From: Rhizobium sp. G21 | Lineage (GTDB): Bacteria > Pseudomonadota > Alphaproteobacteria > Rhizobiales > Rhizobiaceae | Assembly: GCF_014158035.1 (NCBI RefSeq) | Contig: NZ_JACFXW010000001.1 | Location: forward strand, 4,132,001 to 4,196,000 | DNA length: 64,000 bases | Direction of reading: 5' to 3' | Part shown: positions 36,607 to 46,739 of the stretch, piece after piece | Position numbering within the stretch: the stretch's first letter is position 1 | Layout: every line of letters starts with the position of its first letter | Made by a program: the position numbers and the translations under genes | Notes under the pieces: model-generated | Database searches by the model: none | What the model was told of the DNA's origin: nothing | Seen by the model: the letters and a program-made list of their open reading frames with translations, nothing else

Positions 36607-38678
36607 ATGACCACCACCACTGTTGCCGCCTCCACGACCCTCGCCGCTCGCCTCAGCATGTCCGGCGAAGACATTTTGACCGTCGATGCCGGCGGCGTGT
36701 TCAGCGTCTCGGCCAATTCGCAGACCGTACGCTTCAACGGCGCGACCGACGGGGCTTCGATCGTCAACAACGGGCTGATCGAGAACACCGCCGAAGAAGG
36801 CCGCGCCATCCGCTTTGAAACCTCGGTCGGCGCGACGCTCGCCGCCACGATCGAGAACAATGGCCAGATCGAAAGCGACGACGACGCGATCCAGATCCAG
36901 GCGGGCGCAGTGACGGCGGGGCAGGTGACGATCACCAACACCGGCGACATCGAATCCGCCACCGGTCAGGCGATCGATTTCGCCGGCGGCGCCGGCGACT
37001 TCATCACCGCGGTGGTCAATAGCGGCGCCATCTTCGGCGCCACGAACGACGGCGTCCGCGTCGGCGGCGTCGGCAACATCGACAATTCCGGCACGATCTT
37101 CGGCGGCAGCGGCGAGGATCTGATCGAGAACGCCGACGGCATACAGTTCGAAGAGGGCGCTTCCGGTTCGGTGAACAATCTCGCCGGCGTCATTCTGGGC
37201 GACCGCCACGGCGTCAACGTCGATGAAGACACCGTCATCACCGTCGACAATGCCGAGGGCGCGGAAATCACCGGCCGCAACGGTTCGGGCGTCGGTTCCG
37301 ACGGCTCCGCCACCGTCACCAATCATGGCGTGATCACCGGCAGCTACACCGAAGGCGTCGACATCAATGGTCCCGAAGGGGAAGTCGCCGACGGCGTGTT
37401 CGACGGCGACGGCGACGGCGTCGACATCGATTTCGAGGCGACGATCCACAATTACGGCGTGATCCAGGGACTGGGCGCGAATGGCAACGGCTCCGACGGC
37501 TTTGAGAACACTTCCGAAGGCATCGCGGCCGGCGGCGGCGCGATCAACAATTACGATGGCGCGACGATCAGCGGCCTCGGCCTCGGCATCCTGATCGACG
37601 ACAGCTCGCGCGGCAATGCGTTCTATCTGACCACGATCGTCAACGAAGGTTCGATCACCGGGGTCGAGGACACCGGCGTCAAGATCGTCAGCGACCTCGA
37701 CGACACGATCAGCAATGCCGGAACGATCACCGGCGGCAATGGAATGGCGGTGATCTTCGGATCCGGCGACAATGTCTTTATGATGACCGGGGACCATGCG
37801 CTGGTCGAAGGCAGCGTGATCGGCGGCGACGGCGTCGATACGCTGGATTACAGCGATTACGCGGGCGCGGTGACCATCAATCTAGCCGCGGGCGCGGCAA
37901 CCGCGATCGATGCGATTTCCGGCTTCGAGGCCGTCGTGGGCGGCGCGCTTTCCGACACGCTGACCGGCTCGGCGAATGCCGACACGCTGCAAGGCGGTGC
38001 GGGGCTGATTCGCTGTTGGGCGGCGCCGGCAACGACGATCTGTTCGGCGGCGACGGCAAGGATACGCTGAATGGCGGCCTCGGCGACGACACGCTGCAGG
38101 GCGGGGCGGGCAACGACGTCTATATGCTGACCAACGCCGATGGCGACGTGATCCTCGAAGACGGCGACGCCGGCGTCGACATGATCGTCACCGCCTTGTC
38201 GATCGACCTCGGCGGCTACGCCAATGTCGAGAATGTGGACCTGAACGGCAAGAGGGCCTCGGACATCGAAGACAACGATCTCGACAATGTCCTGCGCGGC
38301 AACAACCGGTCGAACGACATCCACACCGGCCTCGGCAATGACAAGCTCTATGGCGAGGGCGGCAGCGACCTGTTTCACTTCGCCGCCTTCGGCGCCGAGA
38401 ATTCCGATCGCCTGATGGATTTCGACGGCAACGACGCCGTTGCGCTGGACCGCTCGGTGTTTTCCGGCCTCGCGCGCACGGCCGGACATCTGGTCGCCTC
38501 CGATTTCGTCGCGGGCCCTGCAGCCAAGATCGCCGACGAAGCCGCCGTCATCTACAATTCCAAGACCGGCATTCTGTCCTATGACGCCGACGGCAAGGGC
38601 GGCGACGCCGCCGAGGCGATCGCTTTCATCGGCAGGAAGCTCGAGAATTTCGACTTCAACGACATCCTGCTGCTCTGA
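36607..38678 (+). CDS. Large RTX protein with beta-solenoid-like repeats, frameshifted
   Basis: About 690 residues after repair. Residues 1-400 are a Gly/Asn/Ile-rich repetitive region with recurring 'INNxGxI.G' units ('ATIENNGQIESDDDAIQIQ', 'VTNHGVITGSYTEGVDI'), as in autotransporter-like beta-helices. Residues about 405-690 carry RTX calcium nonapeptides ('LTGSANADTLQGGAG', 'NDDLFGGDGKDTLNGGLGDD'). There is no signal peptide, consistent with type I secretion. One G is missing in the run 38001-38004; restoring it joins 'LQGGAGADSLLGGAGNDDLF'. It is likely a secreted surface or adhesive protein; the function is unknown. A terminator follows. Confidence 0.82.
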
Positions 38679-38706
38679 GGCGCAAGCTTCTGATGGCACT
38701 GACGCG

Positions 38707-38735
38707 ACTCCCCGGCTTCCGGCCGGGGAGTTTTT
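38707..38735 (+). terminator. Rho-independent terminator after the RTX gene
   Basis: ACTCCCCGGC pairs with GCCGGGGAGT around a short TTCCG-type loop, followed by five T residues. It lies 28 bases after the RTX stop. Confidence 0.85.
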
Positions 38736-38933
38736 CATTCGGCTGAAAGAAGTTTGAGCGCGTCGCCTGCAGCGCTCGCTGGCGCAGCGCGCGATTGAGG
38801 CTGGACGGCGCGTCATGCATCTGTCACAAGGCGCGCGGGATGCGACTGCCGTTAACTTTAGAACGGGGTCGGGCTGCTGATTGACGTCAGGCGGCTGCCG
38901 CGAGACCACGCTGGCCGTCCCGCTTTCTCCTCC

Positions 38934-40994
38934 CTATCGTATCCGACCGCGCCGTCTCTCAGCCGCGGCTGCGTCTGCGGCGGCGGCCGTCTTCGCCGCC
39001 ATCCTGAGTGACCGCCTTTTTTCCGGCAGCGTCACCACCTTGGCGAGTTCGGGAAAGGGGTCCACCTTGTTGGGCATGGCCATGGCGTCGATGAACAGCT
39101 GCTGGAAATGCGGCTCGAGCGCGGTCTCGATCTTTTCGATCTTCTTGACGGTCGCCTCGATCTCACGACGATGATCGCGGTTGAGCAGAGCCATCAAGGC
39201 GCCGGTGCCGGCGGCGTTGCCGACCGCCTTGACCTCGGTAAGTTCGCAATCCGGGATGAGGCCCAGCACCATGGCGTATTTCGGATCGATGAACGAGCCG
39301 AAGGCGCCCGCGAAGCGGATCGTGTCGACCTTGTCGACGCCCTGCTTTTCCATGAGCAGCTTGATGCCGGCATAGAGGGCGGCCTTGGCGAGCTGAATGG
39401 CGCGGATGTCGTTCTGTGTGACGGTGATCTTCGGCTCGCCGTCGCGCAGCAGATAGGAGAACGTGCGGCCGTTTGCGATGATGCGATGGCTCTTTTCCGC
39501 CATGGCGCCATCGACGACGCCGTCTTCGGAAATCACGCCGGAGAGATACATTTCCGCGACGACCTCGATGATAGCCGAGCCGCAGATGCCGGTGACGCCG
39601 ATTTTCGCCGCGTCATCTTCGAAGCCCTCTTCATCCGACCATTTGTCGACGCCGATGACCCGGTATTTCGGCTCCAACGTGACGGGATCGATGCGGACGC
39701 GCTCGATGGCGCCTGGGGCGGCGCGCTGGCCGCAGGAGATTTCGGCGCCTTCGAAGGCCGGGCCGGTGGGAGAAGAGGCCGCGACGACGCGCTCGCGATT
39801 GCCGAGCACGATTTCGGCATTGGTGCCGACATCGACCAGCAGCATCATCTTGTCCTGGCGATAGGGGCCCTCAGACAGCGTCGCGCCGGCGGCGTCTGCG
39901 CCGACATGGCCGGCGATGCAGGGCAGCATATAGAGCCGCGCGCCGCGGTTGATGTCGATGTCGATGTCCGAGGCCCAATATTGCAGCGCGCCCGACACGG
40001 CCAGCGCGAGGGGGCCTGTCCCAGTTCGGTAGGGTCGATGCCGACGAACAGGTGATGCATGATCGGATTGGCGACGAACACGGAATCGAGGATGTCGTGG
40101 CGGTCGACGCCGCCTTCTTCGCACACCTTGCCGATCAGGCCGTTCACCGCTTCGCGGACGGCCTTGGTCATGGCTTCGCGGCCATCGGGGTTCATCATCA
40201 CATAGGAGACGCGGCTCATCAGATCCTCGCCGAAGCGGATCTGCGGATTGGAGGCGCCCGACGAGCCCACGATCCGTCCCGACAGCAGCGACACGAGATG
40301 CATGGCGATGGTGGTCGAGCCGATGTCGCAGGCGATGCCATAGGCCTCGTTCTTGAGGCCCGGCCACAGGCCGACGATGAAGGGGCGCGAGGAATCCATG
40401 TCGCGATGGATTGCGGCGGTGACGCCCCATTCGCCCTTGCGCAGGATCGACTGGATCTGCGGAATGAGATGCGGGGCGATCAGCAGATCCTTCCAGCCCC
40501 AATCCTTTTTCGAGCACGGCCTTCAGGCGGTCGAGATCGCCGAGCGGCTTGTGCATGTCCGGCTGTTCGACCTCGACGTAACAGAGCTGCACGGCGGCGT
40601 TGCGCTCGATGACGCGGTCGGATGCCGCCTTGCGCACCACCTGCGCATTGACCACCGTGTCCTGCGGCACGTCGATGACGAGATCGCCCTGGATTGTGGC
40701 GGAACACGACAGGCGGCGTCCTTCCGGCAGGCCGCGGACGCGGTCGTAGCGCTCTTCCTTGGGGCCGACGGGAGAAATATGGTCGTTGGAGGAGGTGATG
40801 CCATGCTTGGCGAAATTGCCCTCCTGCACCTCGACCTGGCAACGGCCGCAGGTGGCGCGTCCGCCGCAGACGCTTTCGACATAGACCCCCAATTGTCGCG
40901 CCGCCTCAAGAACCGGTGTGCCCACGGCAAAACGACCGCGCTTGCCCGAGGGCATGAAGAGGACGAGGGGATCTTTTTCGAATGTGTCTGTCAT
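38934..40994 (-). CDS. RamA-like corrinoid-activation protein (Fe-S plus ASKHA ATPase, DUF4445), two frameshifts
   Basis: This 686-residue protein restores inactive Co(II) corrinoid to Co(I) for methyl transfer. The N-terminal [2Fe-2S] ferredoxin domain has Cys43, Cys49, Cys52 and Cys97. The actin-like ASKHA ATPase follows, with 'IACDIGSTTIAMHLVSLLSG' and 'LLVDVGTNAEIVLGNRER', and the C-terminal DUF4445 part has 'FAGAFGSFIDPKYAMVLG'. Two compensating indels scramble about 165 residues: one extra base at the T5 run 40506-40510 and one missing at the G5 run 40010-40014. The correct middle is readable in the other frame. The tail ends in an Arg-rich 'AAERRRGRIR'. It is the most distal minus-strand gene of the methyl-transfer locus. 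Confidence 0.88.
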   Translation of the reverse strand: MTDTFEKDPLVLFMPSGKRGRFAVGTPVLEAARQLGVYVESVCGGRATCGRCQVEVQEGNFAKHGITSSNDHISPVGPKEERYDRVRGLPEGRRLSCSATIQGDLVIDVPQDTVVNAQVVRKAASDRVIERNAAVQLCYVEVEQPDMHKPLGDLDRLKAVLEKGLGLEGSADRPASHSADPVDPAQGRMGRHRRNPSRHGFLAPLHRRPVAGPQERGLWHRLRHRLDHHRHASRVAAVGTDRGLVGRLQSADPLRRGSDEPRLLCDDEPRWPRSHDQGRPRSGERPDRQGVRRRRRRPPRHPRFRVRRQSDHASPVRRHRPYRTGTGPLALAVSGALQYWASDIDIDINRGARLYMLPCIAGHVGADAAGATLSEGPYRQDKMMLLVDVGTNAEIVLGNRERVVAASSPTGPAFEGAEISCGQRAAPGAIERVRIDPVTLEPKYRVIGVDKWSDEEGFEDDAAKIGVTGICGSAIIEVVAEMYLSGVISEDGVVDGAMAEKSHRIIANGRTFSYLLRDGEPKITVTQNDIRAIQLAKAALYAGIKLLMEKQGVDKVDTIRFAGAFGSFIDPKYAMVLGLIPDCELTEVKAVGNAAGTGALMALLNRDHRREIEATVKKIEKIETALEPHFQQLFIDAMAMPNKVDPFPELAKVVTLPEKRRSLRMAAKTAAAADAAAAERRRGRIR

Positions 40995-41188
40995 GATCTT
41001 CTTTCCGGCGTCTTCAAGGGACGGGGATTGAGGGCTGGGTCACGGCAGCATGCCCGCGACGCGGCAGTGATAGTTGTCTATTCCCGACATGAAAAGATCA
41101 CGCGGCGGAAAATTGGTGGCGGTACGCCTTGCTCAAGCAGTCGGAGGAGATGATAAATGTTGGTTGAACAAATCATTAGGAGGCAGGA

Positions 41189-41536
41189 TTGGAAGAGTTG
41201 GCGAAGTGGCTTACGGACCATGGGCCGCAAATTACAGTAGTGGTCCCGCTGATCGCGTTTGCGGGATCAGCTCTTGCATACATTATTAAACTGTTCTTGG
41301 ACCTGGCCGATCGACGTAAGGCGCACTTTTTGGAGCTGGTTGCACTGCTTGATCAACAGGGGACTTTGGCAGGCAAACTGGCAGCAGTTTATCAACTAAG
41401 TACATATAGCCGCGATTCAGACAAAGAGTTTCTGATCCGCTTATTCGATAACAGAGATAAAATTATTAACGGAGCGTCTGCAGACATTCTTAAAGAAGAA
41501 ATGCGAATTGCAGCCGAAAAATTGAGATCTGTTTAG
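41189..41536 (+). CDS. Small membrane protein of unknown function
   Basis: This 115-residue protein has one membrane segment (about 15-40, 'ITVVVPLIAFAGSALAYIIK') and a charged helical C-terminus ('EFLIRLFDNRDKIINGASAD'). It is AT-richer than its neighbours. A TTG start at 41189 has AGGAGG five bases ahead. Alternatively, an ATG at 41157 with a GGAGGAG site would give 'MLVEQIIRRQD' leading into 'LEELAKWLTD' if one T is missing near 41188, the same error type seen elsewhere here. It sits with the RES-Xre pair in an insertion inside the methyl-transfer locus, so it is likely accessory DNA. Confidence 0.6.
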   Translation: MEELAKWLTDHGPQITVVVPLIAFAGSALAYIIKLFLDLADRRKAHFLELVALLDQQGTLAGKLAAVYQLSTYSRDSDKEFLIRLFDNRDKIINGASADILKEEMRIAAEKLRSV

Positions 41537-41561
41537 AAGCAAAAACATAAAGCACTTAGGG

Positions 41562-42260
41562 CTAATTTACCGCAAGAATCGTCTGGATGCCATACTGCCG
41601 CACATAATCCACCCGGGAGCCGTTCCAGTGATAGCAGTAGTGCCGCCCCTGTATAGGAATGGGGATGAGATCGGGCCAGAAGACGCCTATGCAGCGTTGG
41701 TCCGCCATCCTGACGCTGTTCCACAAAAGACCGTTGCTGCCCGCCGCCCGGAGCCCGCGTCCCTCGACTTGGGAGGCAGAGTAATCGTCGGGGTGCAGGA
41801 CGTCGGGCACGGCATTCACGTCATCGAGGACCTGATCGACGCTGCCCACCAGGACCCGAAAGTCGGAGGTCCATCCTGGAGATTGGGCGGTTGCACGCAT
41901 GAAGCTCTGATGATGATGGATCGTCTCGGCGAGAGCGACGTCTTCGCTTTCGCCGGCATAGTAAATCCCATAGCTCCCGTCTGTGAAGCGTCCGGGGCGC
42001 GCTGTCGAGCAATGGACGAACGGCGCCATCACATAGCTGGCGCCGATTCCTGACACGCGCCGATGCGCCGGCACTTTCCCGAGATCGCCCACCTCGAACC
42101 GGATGCGCGGATTGGTCTTCGCCTCCACAGCGACGAGGAGCTCCCAGTCGCGGGGATCGGCGATGTCCTCAAACAGATTGATCGGCGGATAAATGGATCG
42201 GATGATGCGATAGGTCTTCGGCCACCGCACCTGGGTGGGGACAGAGAGACCACTCACCAT
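41562..42260 (-). CDS. RES-domain toxin
   Basis: This 232-residue protein has the RES-domain Arg, Glu and Ser positions embedded in 'GRFTDGSYGIYYAGESEDVA', 'LAETIHHHQSFM' and the later strand 'LHPDDYSASQVEGRGLR'. RES toxins degrade NAD+ and arrest growth. The ATG at 42260 overlaps the antitoxin stop by seven bases, giving the normal antitoxin-toxin order. A longer start at 42284 is possible. Its mode in this host, as an addiction module or as abortive defence, cannot be told. Confidence 0.85.
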   Translation of the reverse strand: MVSGLSVPTQVRWPKTYRIIRSIYPPINLFEDIADPRDWELLVAVEAKTNPRIRFEVGDLGKVPAHRRVSGIGASYVMAPFVHCSTARPGRFTDGSYGIYYAGESEDVALAETIHHHQSFMRATAQSPGWTSDFRVLVGSVDQVLDDVNAVPDVLHPDDYSASQVEGRGLRAAGSNGLLWNSVRMADQRCIGVFWPDLIPIPIQGRHYCYHWNGSRVDYVRQYGIQTILAVN

Positions 42261-42667
42261 GCGCTTCGCTCGGCGTCGAGCCATTCGCGCATCACGGCCA
42301 GATCAGAGAGTTCGCCGCCCAACATTACCTCCAGCGCTGATTTGCCGCCAAAGGCGGCATTGGGAGCCTTGATCCAGTCATATCCTCTGGCGGGTTCCTT
42401 GAACACATAACGCAGCCCTTTGTGGATCCCCATTAGGTGCGCCATGCGCATCTTCAGGTCTCTCGGGATGCGTCCGGCATTGCCCTCTTTCCAACGCGCC
42501 CAAGTGCGTGGCGACAGTCCGCCCAGCAGTGTGCATGCCTGCGCGTCGGTGATCTTCCATGCGTTAAAGAGGTTCACCGTCGTACGGGCGAGCGCGGCTG
42601 CCTCGCTATCCGAGATTTCGGTCGATCCGATTTCAAATGGTGTCACAGAGATTGGCTGGAGCTGCAT
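42254..42667 (-). CDS. Xre/MbcA/ParS-family antitoxin
   Basis: This 137-residue antitoxin has an N-terminal Xre-like HTH with 'ARTTVNLFNAWKITDAQACT' and 'SPRTWARWKEG', then the MbcA/ParS toxin-binding domain ('MRMAHLMGIHKGLRYVFKEP', 'WIKAPNAAFGGKSALEVML'). AGAGGA sets the start at 42667; ATG 42688 is alternative. It is translated ahead of the RES toxin and presumably represses the shared promoter at 42690-42717. Confidence 0.88.
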   Translation of the reverse strand: MQLQPISVTPFEIGSTEISDSEAAALARTTVNLFNAWKITDAQACTLLGGLSPRTWARWKEGNAGRIPRDLKMRMAHLMGIHKGLRYVFKEPARGYDWIKAPNAAFGGKSALEVMLGGELSDLAVMREWLDAERSAW

Positions 42668-42689
42668 GGCATCCTCTCTTTCTGGCATA

Positions 42690-42717
42690 AATATAATGCA
42701 TTTCCGCCAAATGGCAA
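42690..42717 (-). promoter_or_regulatory. Putative promoter/operator of the RES-Xre pair
   Basis: On the minus strand TTGCCA (-35-like) and TATATT (-10-like) are 16 bases apart, 23 bases before the antitoxin start. The spacer holds repeated ATTTGSC / GGAAATG words, suited to autorepression by the Xre antitoxin. Confidence 0.5.
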
Positions 42718-42847
42718 ATGTGCTGCATAGGCCATATCATGGCCCAGAAAGCCGGACGCGCGTTTTCGTATGGCGCTAGATCAAGCAATAACGAAAAAAG
42801 CCCGGCGCTTTCGCAATCGGGCTTTCCAAACGTCAAAGGCCTTCCGC

Positions 42848-43818
42848 TTATTCCGTCGCAGCCCCACCACCCACGCGAGCGGCGCGGCCGCCGCGACGGC
42901 CGCCGCCGGTCGAGGCCGATGCCGGGGACGGAGCAGGCGCTGCGCCGCCTTCAGCGGGCTTGTAGTCGCGATAGGTCTTGATCCAGTTGTAGCAGTTCTC
43001 GTCGGTGCCGTTGAGAACGTTGGCGGCGCGCACGGCTTCCATTTCGGCCGGGCGGCAGGGGTTCATGATGGCGGAGGTCATGCCGGCGCCGATGACCATC
43101 GGGATGAAGCCGGCATTGATGCCATGGCGATGCGGCAGGCCGAAGGAGATGTTGGACAGGCCGCAGGTCGTGTTGACCTTGAGCTCCTCACGCAGGCGGC
43201 GCACCAGCGCGAAGACCTGCAGGCCGGCCGAGCCGACGGCGCCGATCGGCATCACGAGCGGGTCGACGACGATGTCATAGGGCTTGATGCCGTAATCGGC
43301 GGCGCGTTCGACGATCTTCTTGGCGACGGCGAAGCGGACGTCCGGGTCCTGCGAAATGCCGGTTTCGTCGTTGGAGATGGCGACCACGGGGACGTTGTAC
43401 TTGGCGCAGAGCGGCAGGATGGCTTCGAGCTTTTCTTCCTCGCCGGTGACGGAGTTGACCAGCGGACGGCCCTTGGCGACCTTGAGGCCGGCTTCGATGG
43501 CTGCGGTCACAGAGCTGTCGATGGCGAGCGGCACATCGACCAGGCCTTGGACGATTTCGAGCGTCTGGATCAGCAGGCCCGGTTCGGTTTCGTTCGGGTT
43601 GACCGAGGTCACGCCGGCATTGATGTCCAGCATGGTGGCGCGGCGGCGGCGACCTGTTCGAGCGCGTCCTTGATGACGGTCTCGAAATTGCCGGCCTGCA
43701 TTTCGGCGGCCAGCTTCTTGCGGCCGGTCGGGTTGATGCGCTCGCCGATGACGCAGAAGGGCTGGTCGAAACCGATGATGATTTCCTTGGTGGCGGAAGC
43801 AACGATGGTGCGGGTCAT
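42848..43818 (-). CDS. Pterin-dependent (methyl-H4F:corrinoid) methyltransferase, frameshifted
   Basis: About 323 residues after repair. This is a TIM-barrel pterin-binding domain as in AcsE and the MetH folate module: 'CVIGERINPTGRKKLAAEM', 'MLDINAGVTSVNP', 'VPLAIDSS', 'ISNDETGISQDP', 'CGLSNISFGLPHR'. It moves methyl groups between a corrinoid protein and tetrahydrofolate. One base is missing near 43640 (GC-rich triplet run), between 'ALEQVAA' and 'MLDINAG'. The C-terminus is a Pro/Ala then Arg/Gly-rich tail ('GGGRRGGRAARVGGG'), similar to tails on other locus members. The next gene upstream is the MTHFR-like enzyme. Confidence 0.88.
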
Positions 43819-43837
43819 GTCCGTCTGATCCTCGAAA

Positions 43838-44705
43838 TTAAGATGCGGCGCGCGCCGAAACGGCAGCGGAAGAGTTCATATCCCAAGAGCCACGCTCGAC
43901 AAGCCATTCCGCGGATTTCTTGAGGCCGCCGAAGGGGAAAACGTGGATCTGCTTGATGGCAGAGTCGGGGTTGGCGAGGAAGTGCTTTTCGATCGGGCCG
44001 ACCACATCCTCCGGCGAATGGCTGGTGGCGAGCGCGGTCAGCGACATTGCGTTCTTCTTGAGGAAGGAGATCGAATTGCCGACGCCGCACATGGCCGCGT
44101 ATTTGATCAGCGTGGTGATCTTGGCCGGACCCGCGACGCCGAGATGGACCGGCAGGTCGACGCCGGCGGCCTTCAGGCCATCGGCCCAGGCGATGAACTT
44201 CTTGGCGTCGAAGCCGAACTGGGTGACGATGCGCACGCGCCCCGGTGCGTTCGGCGAAAGCCTGCTTGAGCTTCAGCGCTTCGATCGCCACGGCTTCGGA
44301 AAAGTCCGGCGAGCCTTCGGGGTGGCCGGCGACGGCGATGTCGAGAATGCCGTTCTGGTCGAAGAAGCCGGTTTCGAGCACCTGCATGGTGGAGCCGAAT
44401 TCGCCGGCCTGCTTGTCGAGGCCGCCGCCGATGATCAGCACGTCCTTGACGCCGGCTTCGCCGACGGTGCGCTTGATGCGCTCTTCGAGCGCGACCTTGG
44501 TGGACAGGCGGCGCGAGGCGAAATGCGGCACGGCGGTGTAGCCGAGGGACGTGACGCGGCGGGCGGCGGCGACCAGCGTGTCGGTGGTGTCGGTGCCGAT
44601 ATCGGTGATGTAGACGCGGCTTCCGGCGGGAAACAGGCCCGGCAGGTCGGCGGATTCGATCGCCTGCTTCGGGGCGACTTCGATGGAAGCGGGAATTCTG
44701 GACAT
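43838..44705 (-). CDS. Methylenetetrahydrofolate reductase-like protein, frameshifted
   Basis: This MTHFR-family TIM barrel has about 288 residues after repair: 'VYITDIGTDTTDTLVAAARR', 'VLIIGGGLDKQAG', 'IAVAGHPEGSPDFSE', 'TQFGFDAKKFIAWADGLKAA' and 'LPVHLGVAGPAKITTL'. One extra base in the C4 run 44240-44243 breaks the frame; removing it gives 'RTGRVRIVTQFGFD'. It would oxidise or reduce the folate-bound one-carbon unit next to the pterin methyltransferase 20 bases away. It differs from housekeeping MetF in its short N-terminus, so a dedicated catabolic role in the methyl-transfer pathway is likely. Confidence 0.86.
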
Positions 44706-44735
44706 GAATGAGGGTCCTTGCGTGCTGGGCCTGGA

Positions 44736-45038
44736 TTAGTTCTGTTCGCGACCGCCGGCTTTCACCAGCGCGACGAGCCGATCGCGGTCATAAGCGGCTT
44801 CGAGCTCGGCGGCGGCCTTGTCGGCCTCGGCTTCGAGATCGTCGGAGACCGGTACGGGGTCCGCCTTTCGCCATTCGGCGAGGTAATCATCCGTTTCCGC
44901 GGCGCCGGTGCGCATTGCGCACATGTCGATCGCCTCGGTGAAGCGCAGCGACAATTCGCGCTTGGCGTTCTGCCGCCCCTTCTTGATGATCACCTGCGCG
45001 GGGATGTCGCGCCAAAACACAATGATGCGGTCCGCCAT
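44736..45038 (-). CDS. Virulence-factor-domain small protein (PF13769 type)
   Basis: This 100-residue protein begins 'MADRIIVFWRDIPAQVIIKK' and continues 'GRQNAKRELSLRFTEAIDMC', the pattern of the small 'virulence factor' family found beside MttB, corrinoid and MTHFR-like genes in alphaproteobacteria. No catalytic motif is visible. The conserved strand-helix core followed by a charged coiled-coil-like tail suggests a small folded accessory subunit. The family name is historical and does not describe a role here. It is directly upstream of the MTHFR-like gene on the same strand. Confidence 0.8.
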   Translation of the reverse strand: MADRIIVFWRDIPAQVIIKKGRQNAKRELSLRFTEAIDMCAMRTGAAETDDYLAEWRKADPVPVSDDLEAEADKAAAELEAAYDRDRLVALVKAGGREQN

Positions 45039-45222
45039 TCCCGAATACTCCTGTCAGGACATGCTGTCGCGGACCCGCGTTGCTGTGCGCCGGTCCGCTC
45101 TCCTCCGATGGGACTACAATGGAGCGGGAAGGGGGCTCGTGGCCCGGCTAGTCACGACGTCGCTTTGGTCTTAATGCGACACGCCTGTCGGCATATTGAC
45201 AAAGCGCATCCAAACCGAGGGA

Positions 45223-45897
45223 TCAGAAGGAGAAAAACGTCTTGACGCTCGCCCAATAGGTTGGAATTTGCCGGAGGACGGCAGGCACGGCGGAGAGAAT
45301 TTCATAGCCGACATAGCCGATGACCACGGTGAATGCGAGCCCGAGCGCCACGCCCGCGAGCATGGTCAACCCGTCCCGTTCCGTCAATCCGAGGCCGATC
45401 AGCGCCAAGGCATAGGCCGGCCCCATATTGCCGAGGGGAATCGGAAGAAAGATGATCAGCGCCAGCAGCAGGGCGAACAAGCCCAGAAACCGCTCATAGA
45501 GACGCATCTCGCCGACCCAGAAGCGCGGCTTGATGAAGCGTTCCGTCCAGGCGATCCAGGGAAGGAACTTGTCCAGCACCTTGGCGAAGGCGCGGTTGTC
45601 GAAGGCGTATTCGTGGAGCCGGCGGGGCAGCCAGATCGTATCCAGCCGCGAGAACGCCATCTGAAACGAGACGAACACCAGCGGCAGCCCGAGGACGAAG
45701 GTCGCTCCCGGCGGAAGCGGAATGAGATTCGGCAGACAGAAAACGACGAGAAAAGCGCCGAAGGAGCGTTGCTCCATCCCGTCGGCGATTTCACCCAAGG
45801 TTATTTTTTCACCGGCATTGTCGGAAAGTTCGCGCAACAGATGCGACAGGCTCTGCCTGGGACGGGGGTGTTGGGGCTTCGCCGCGCTCATATCCAT
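45223..45897 (-). CDS. exoD: ExoD-family membrane protein
   Basis: This 224-residue ExoD-family protein has 'LLRELSDNAGEKITLGEIAD' followed by 'SFGAFLVVFCLPNLIPLPPG' and three to four further membrane segments ('LFALLLALIIFLPIPLGN'). In Sinorhizobium meliloti exoD mutants are affected in exopolysaccharide production, alkali tolerance and nodule invasion. Its position between methyl-transfer genes is probably incidental. The start is 45897, with 45891 also possible. Confidence 0.88.
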   Translation of the reverse strand: MDMSAAKPQHPRPRQSLSHLLRELSDNAGEKITLGEIADGMEQRSFGAFLVVFCLPNLIPLPPGATFVLGLPLVFVSFQMAFSRLDTIWLPRRLHEYAFDNRAFAKVLDKFLPWIAWTERFIKPRFWVGEMRLYERFLGLFALLLALIIFLPIPLGNMGPAYALALIGLGLTERDGLTMLAGVALGLAFTVVIGYVGYEILSAVPAVLRQIPTYWASVKTFFSF

Positions 45898-45988
45898 TCG
45901 GTCACACTGTCTCCAATTCCTCGGCCGCTCCCATGTAACGGTTGCGGGCAGGCTATCAAACAACAATGTCGCTTTTTTTTCGTTACGA

Positions 45989-46603
45989 TCAGGCTCGCTT
46001 GAGCGCGTCGGTCAGATCGCCATAGCCGGTAAAGCGGTATTCGTAATCGAGCTTGAGGTAATCGGCGGCCCATTTGGCCTTGTTCTGCAGGTCCTCGTCC
46101 TCGGTCTGGGCGAGATAGACGATTTTGGTGTAGTTGCCGAACACCATGTCGCGCAGTTCAGGATGCTTGTCGAGCTTCAGCGGCTCGATCACGAAGGCTT
46201 CGAACTGACGGGTGATCAGGTCCGTCAGGTAAAAGGCGGTGAATTCGGTCTCGCATTCGGCGAGGAATTTATCGTTGCCGGTGAAGAAGGCGTAGCAATG
46301 CGGCCCGGCAATACGTTCGACGCCTTCCTCGGCGCAAATCTTGTCCAGTTCGCCCTGGGTGCCGCATTCCGCATAGCCGATAAAGATCTTTCGAAAGCCT
46401 TCGGCGCGGGCTTCGGCGATCTTCTCCCGCATGGCCGGCGCGATCTTCTCGGGAAAGACGTGCCATATTGCGGGCAGACACTGAAGATCGATATGGTCGA
46501 GGCCATGCTGGCTGCAAATAGCCAGCACTTCGCGGGCGATGGCGCCGCAAGCGATGACGCGCAACCGATCAGGCGCGCTCTCCGACCCTCGATTTTCGCT
46601 CAT
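45989..46603 (-). CDS. DUF1638 protein
   Basis: This 204-residue protein has 'LRVIACGAIAREVLAICSQH', 'IFIGYAECGTQGELDKICAE' with its paired Cys/Gly motif, and 'YAFFTGNDKFLAECETEFTA' and 'FTGYGDLTDALK'. DUF1638 genes recur with MttB, corrinoid-protein and RamA genes in archaea, clostridia and alphaproteobacteria, so it is almost certainly part of the methyl-transfer machinery, but its reaction is not known to me. Conserved Cys and His residues could bind metal or corrinoid. AAGGAG seven bases ahead sets the start. Confidence 0.85.
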   Translation of the reverse strand: MSENRGSESAPDRLRVIACGAIAREVLAICSQHGLDHIDLQCLPAIWHVFPEKIAPAMREKIAEARAEGFRKIFIGYAECGTQGELDKICAEEGVERIAGPHCYAFFTGNDKFLAECETEFTAFYLTDLITRQFEAFVIEPLKLDKHPELRDMVFGNYTKIVYLAQTEDEDLQNKAKWAADYLKLDYEYRFTGYGDLTDALKRA

Positions 46604-46739
46604 CGGTGTTCTCCTTCGCATAAATGCGCTCAATCTAGCCTCCGGCGCGAACAAATCCGCTCTTCGCGCGTTAGATCGGCGGACGGCCGGTGTATCGACC
46701 GGTTTTGGGCCCGATCATACGCTTCAACGGAGAGCAGAC

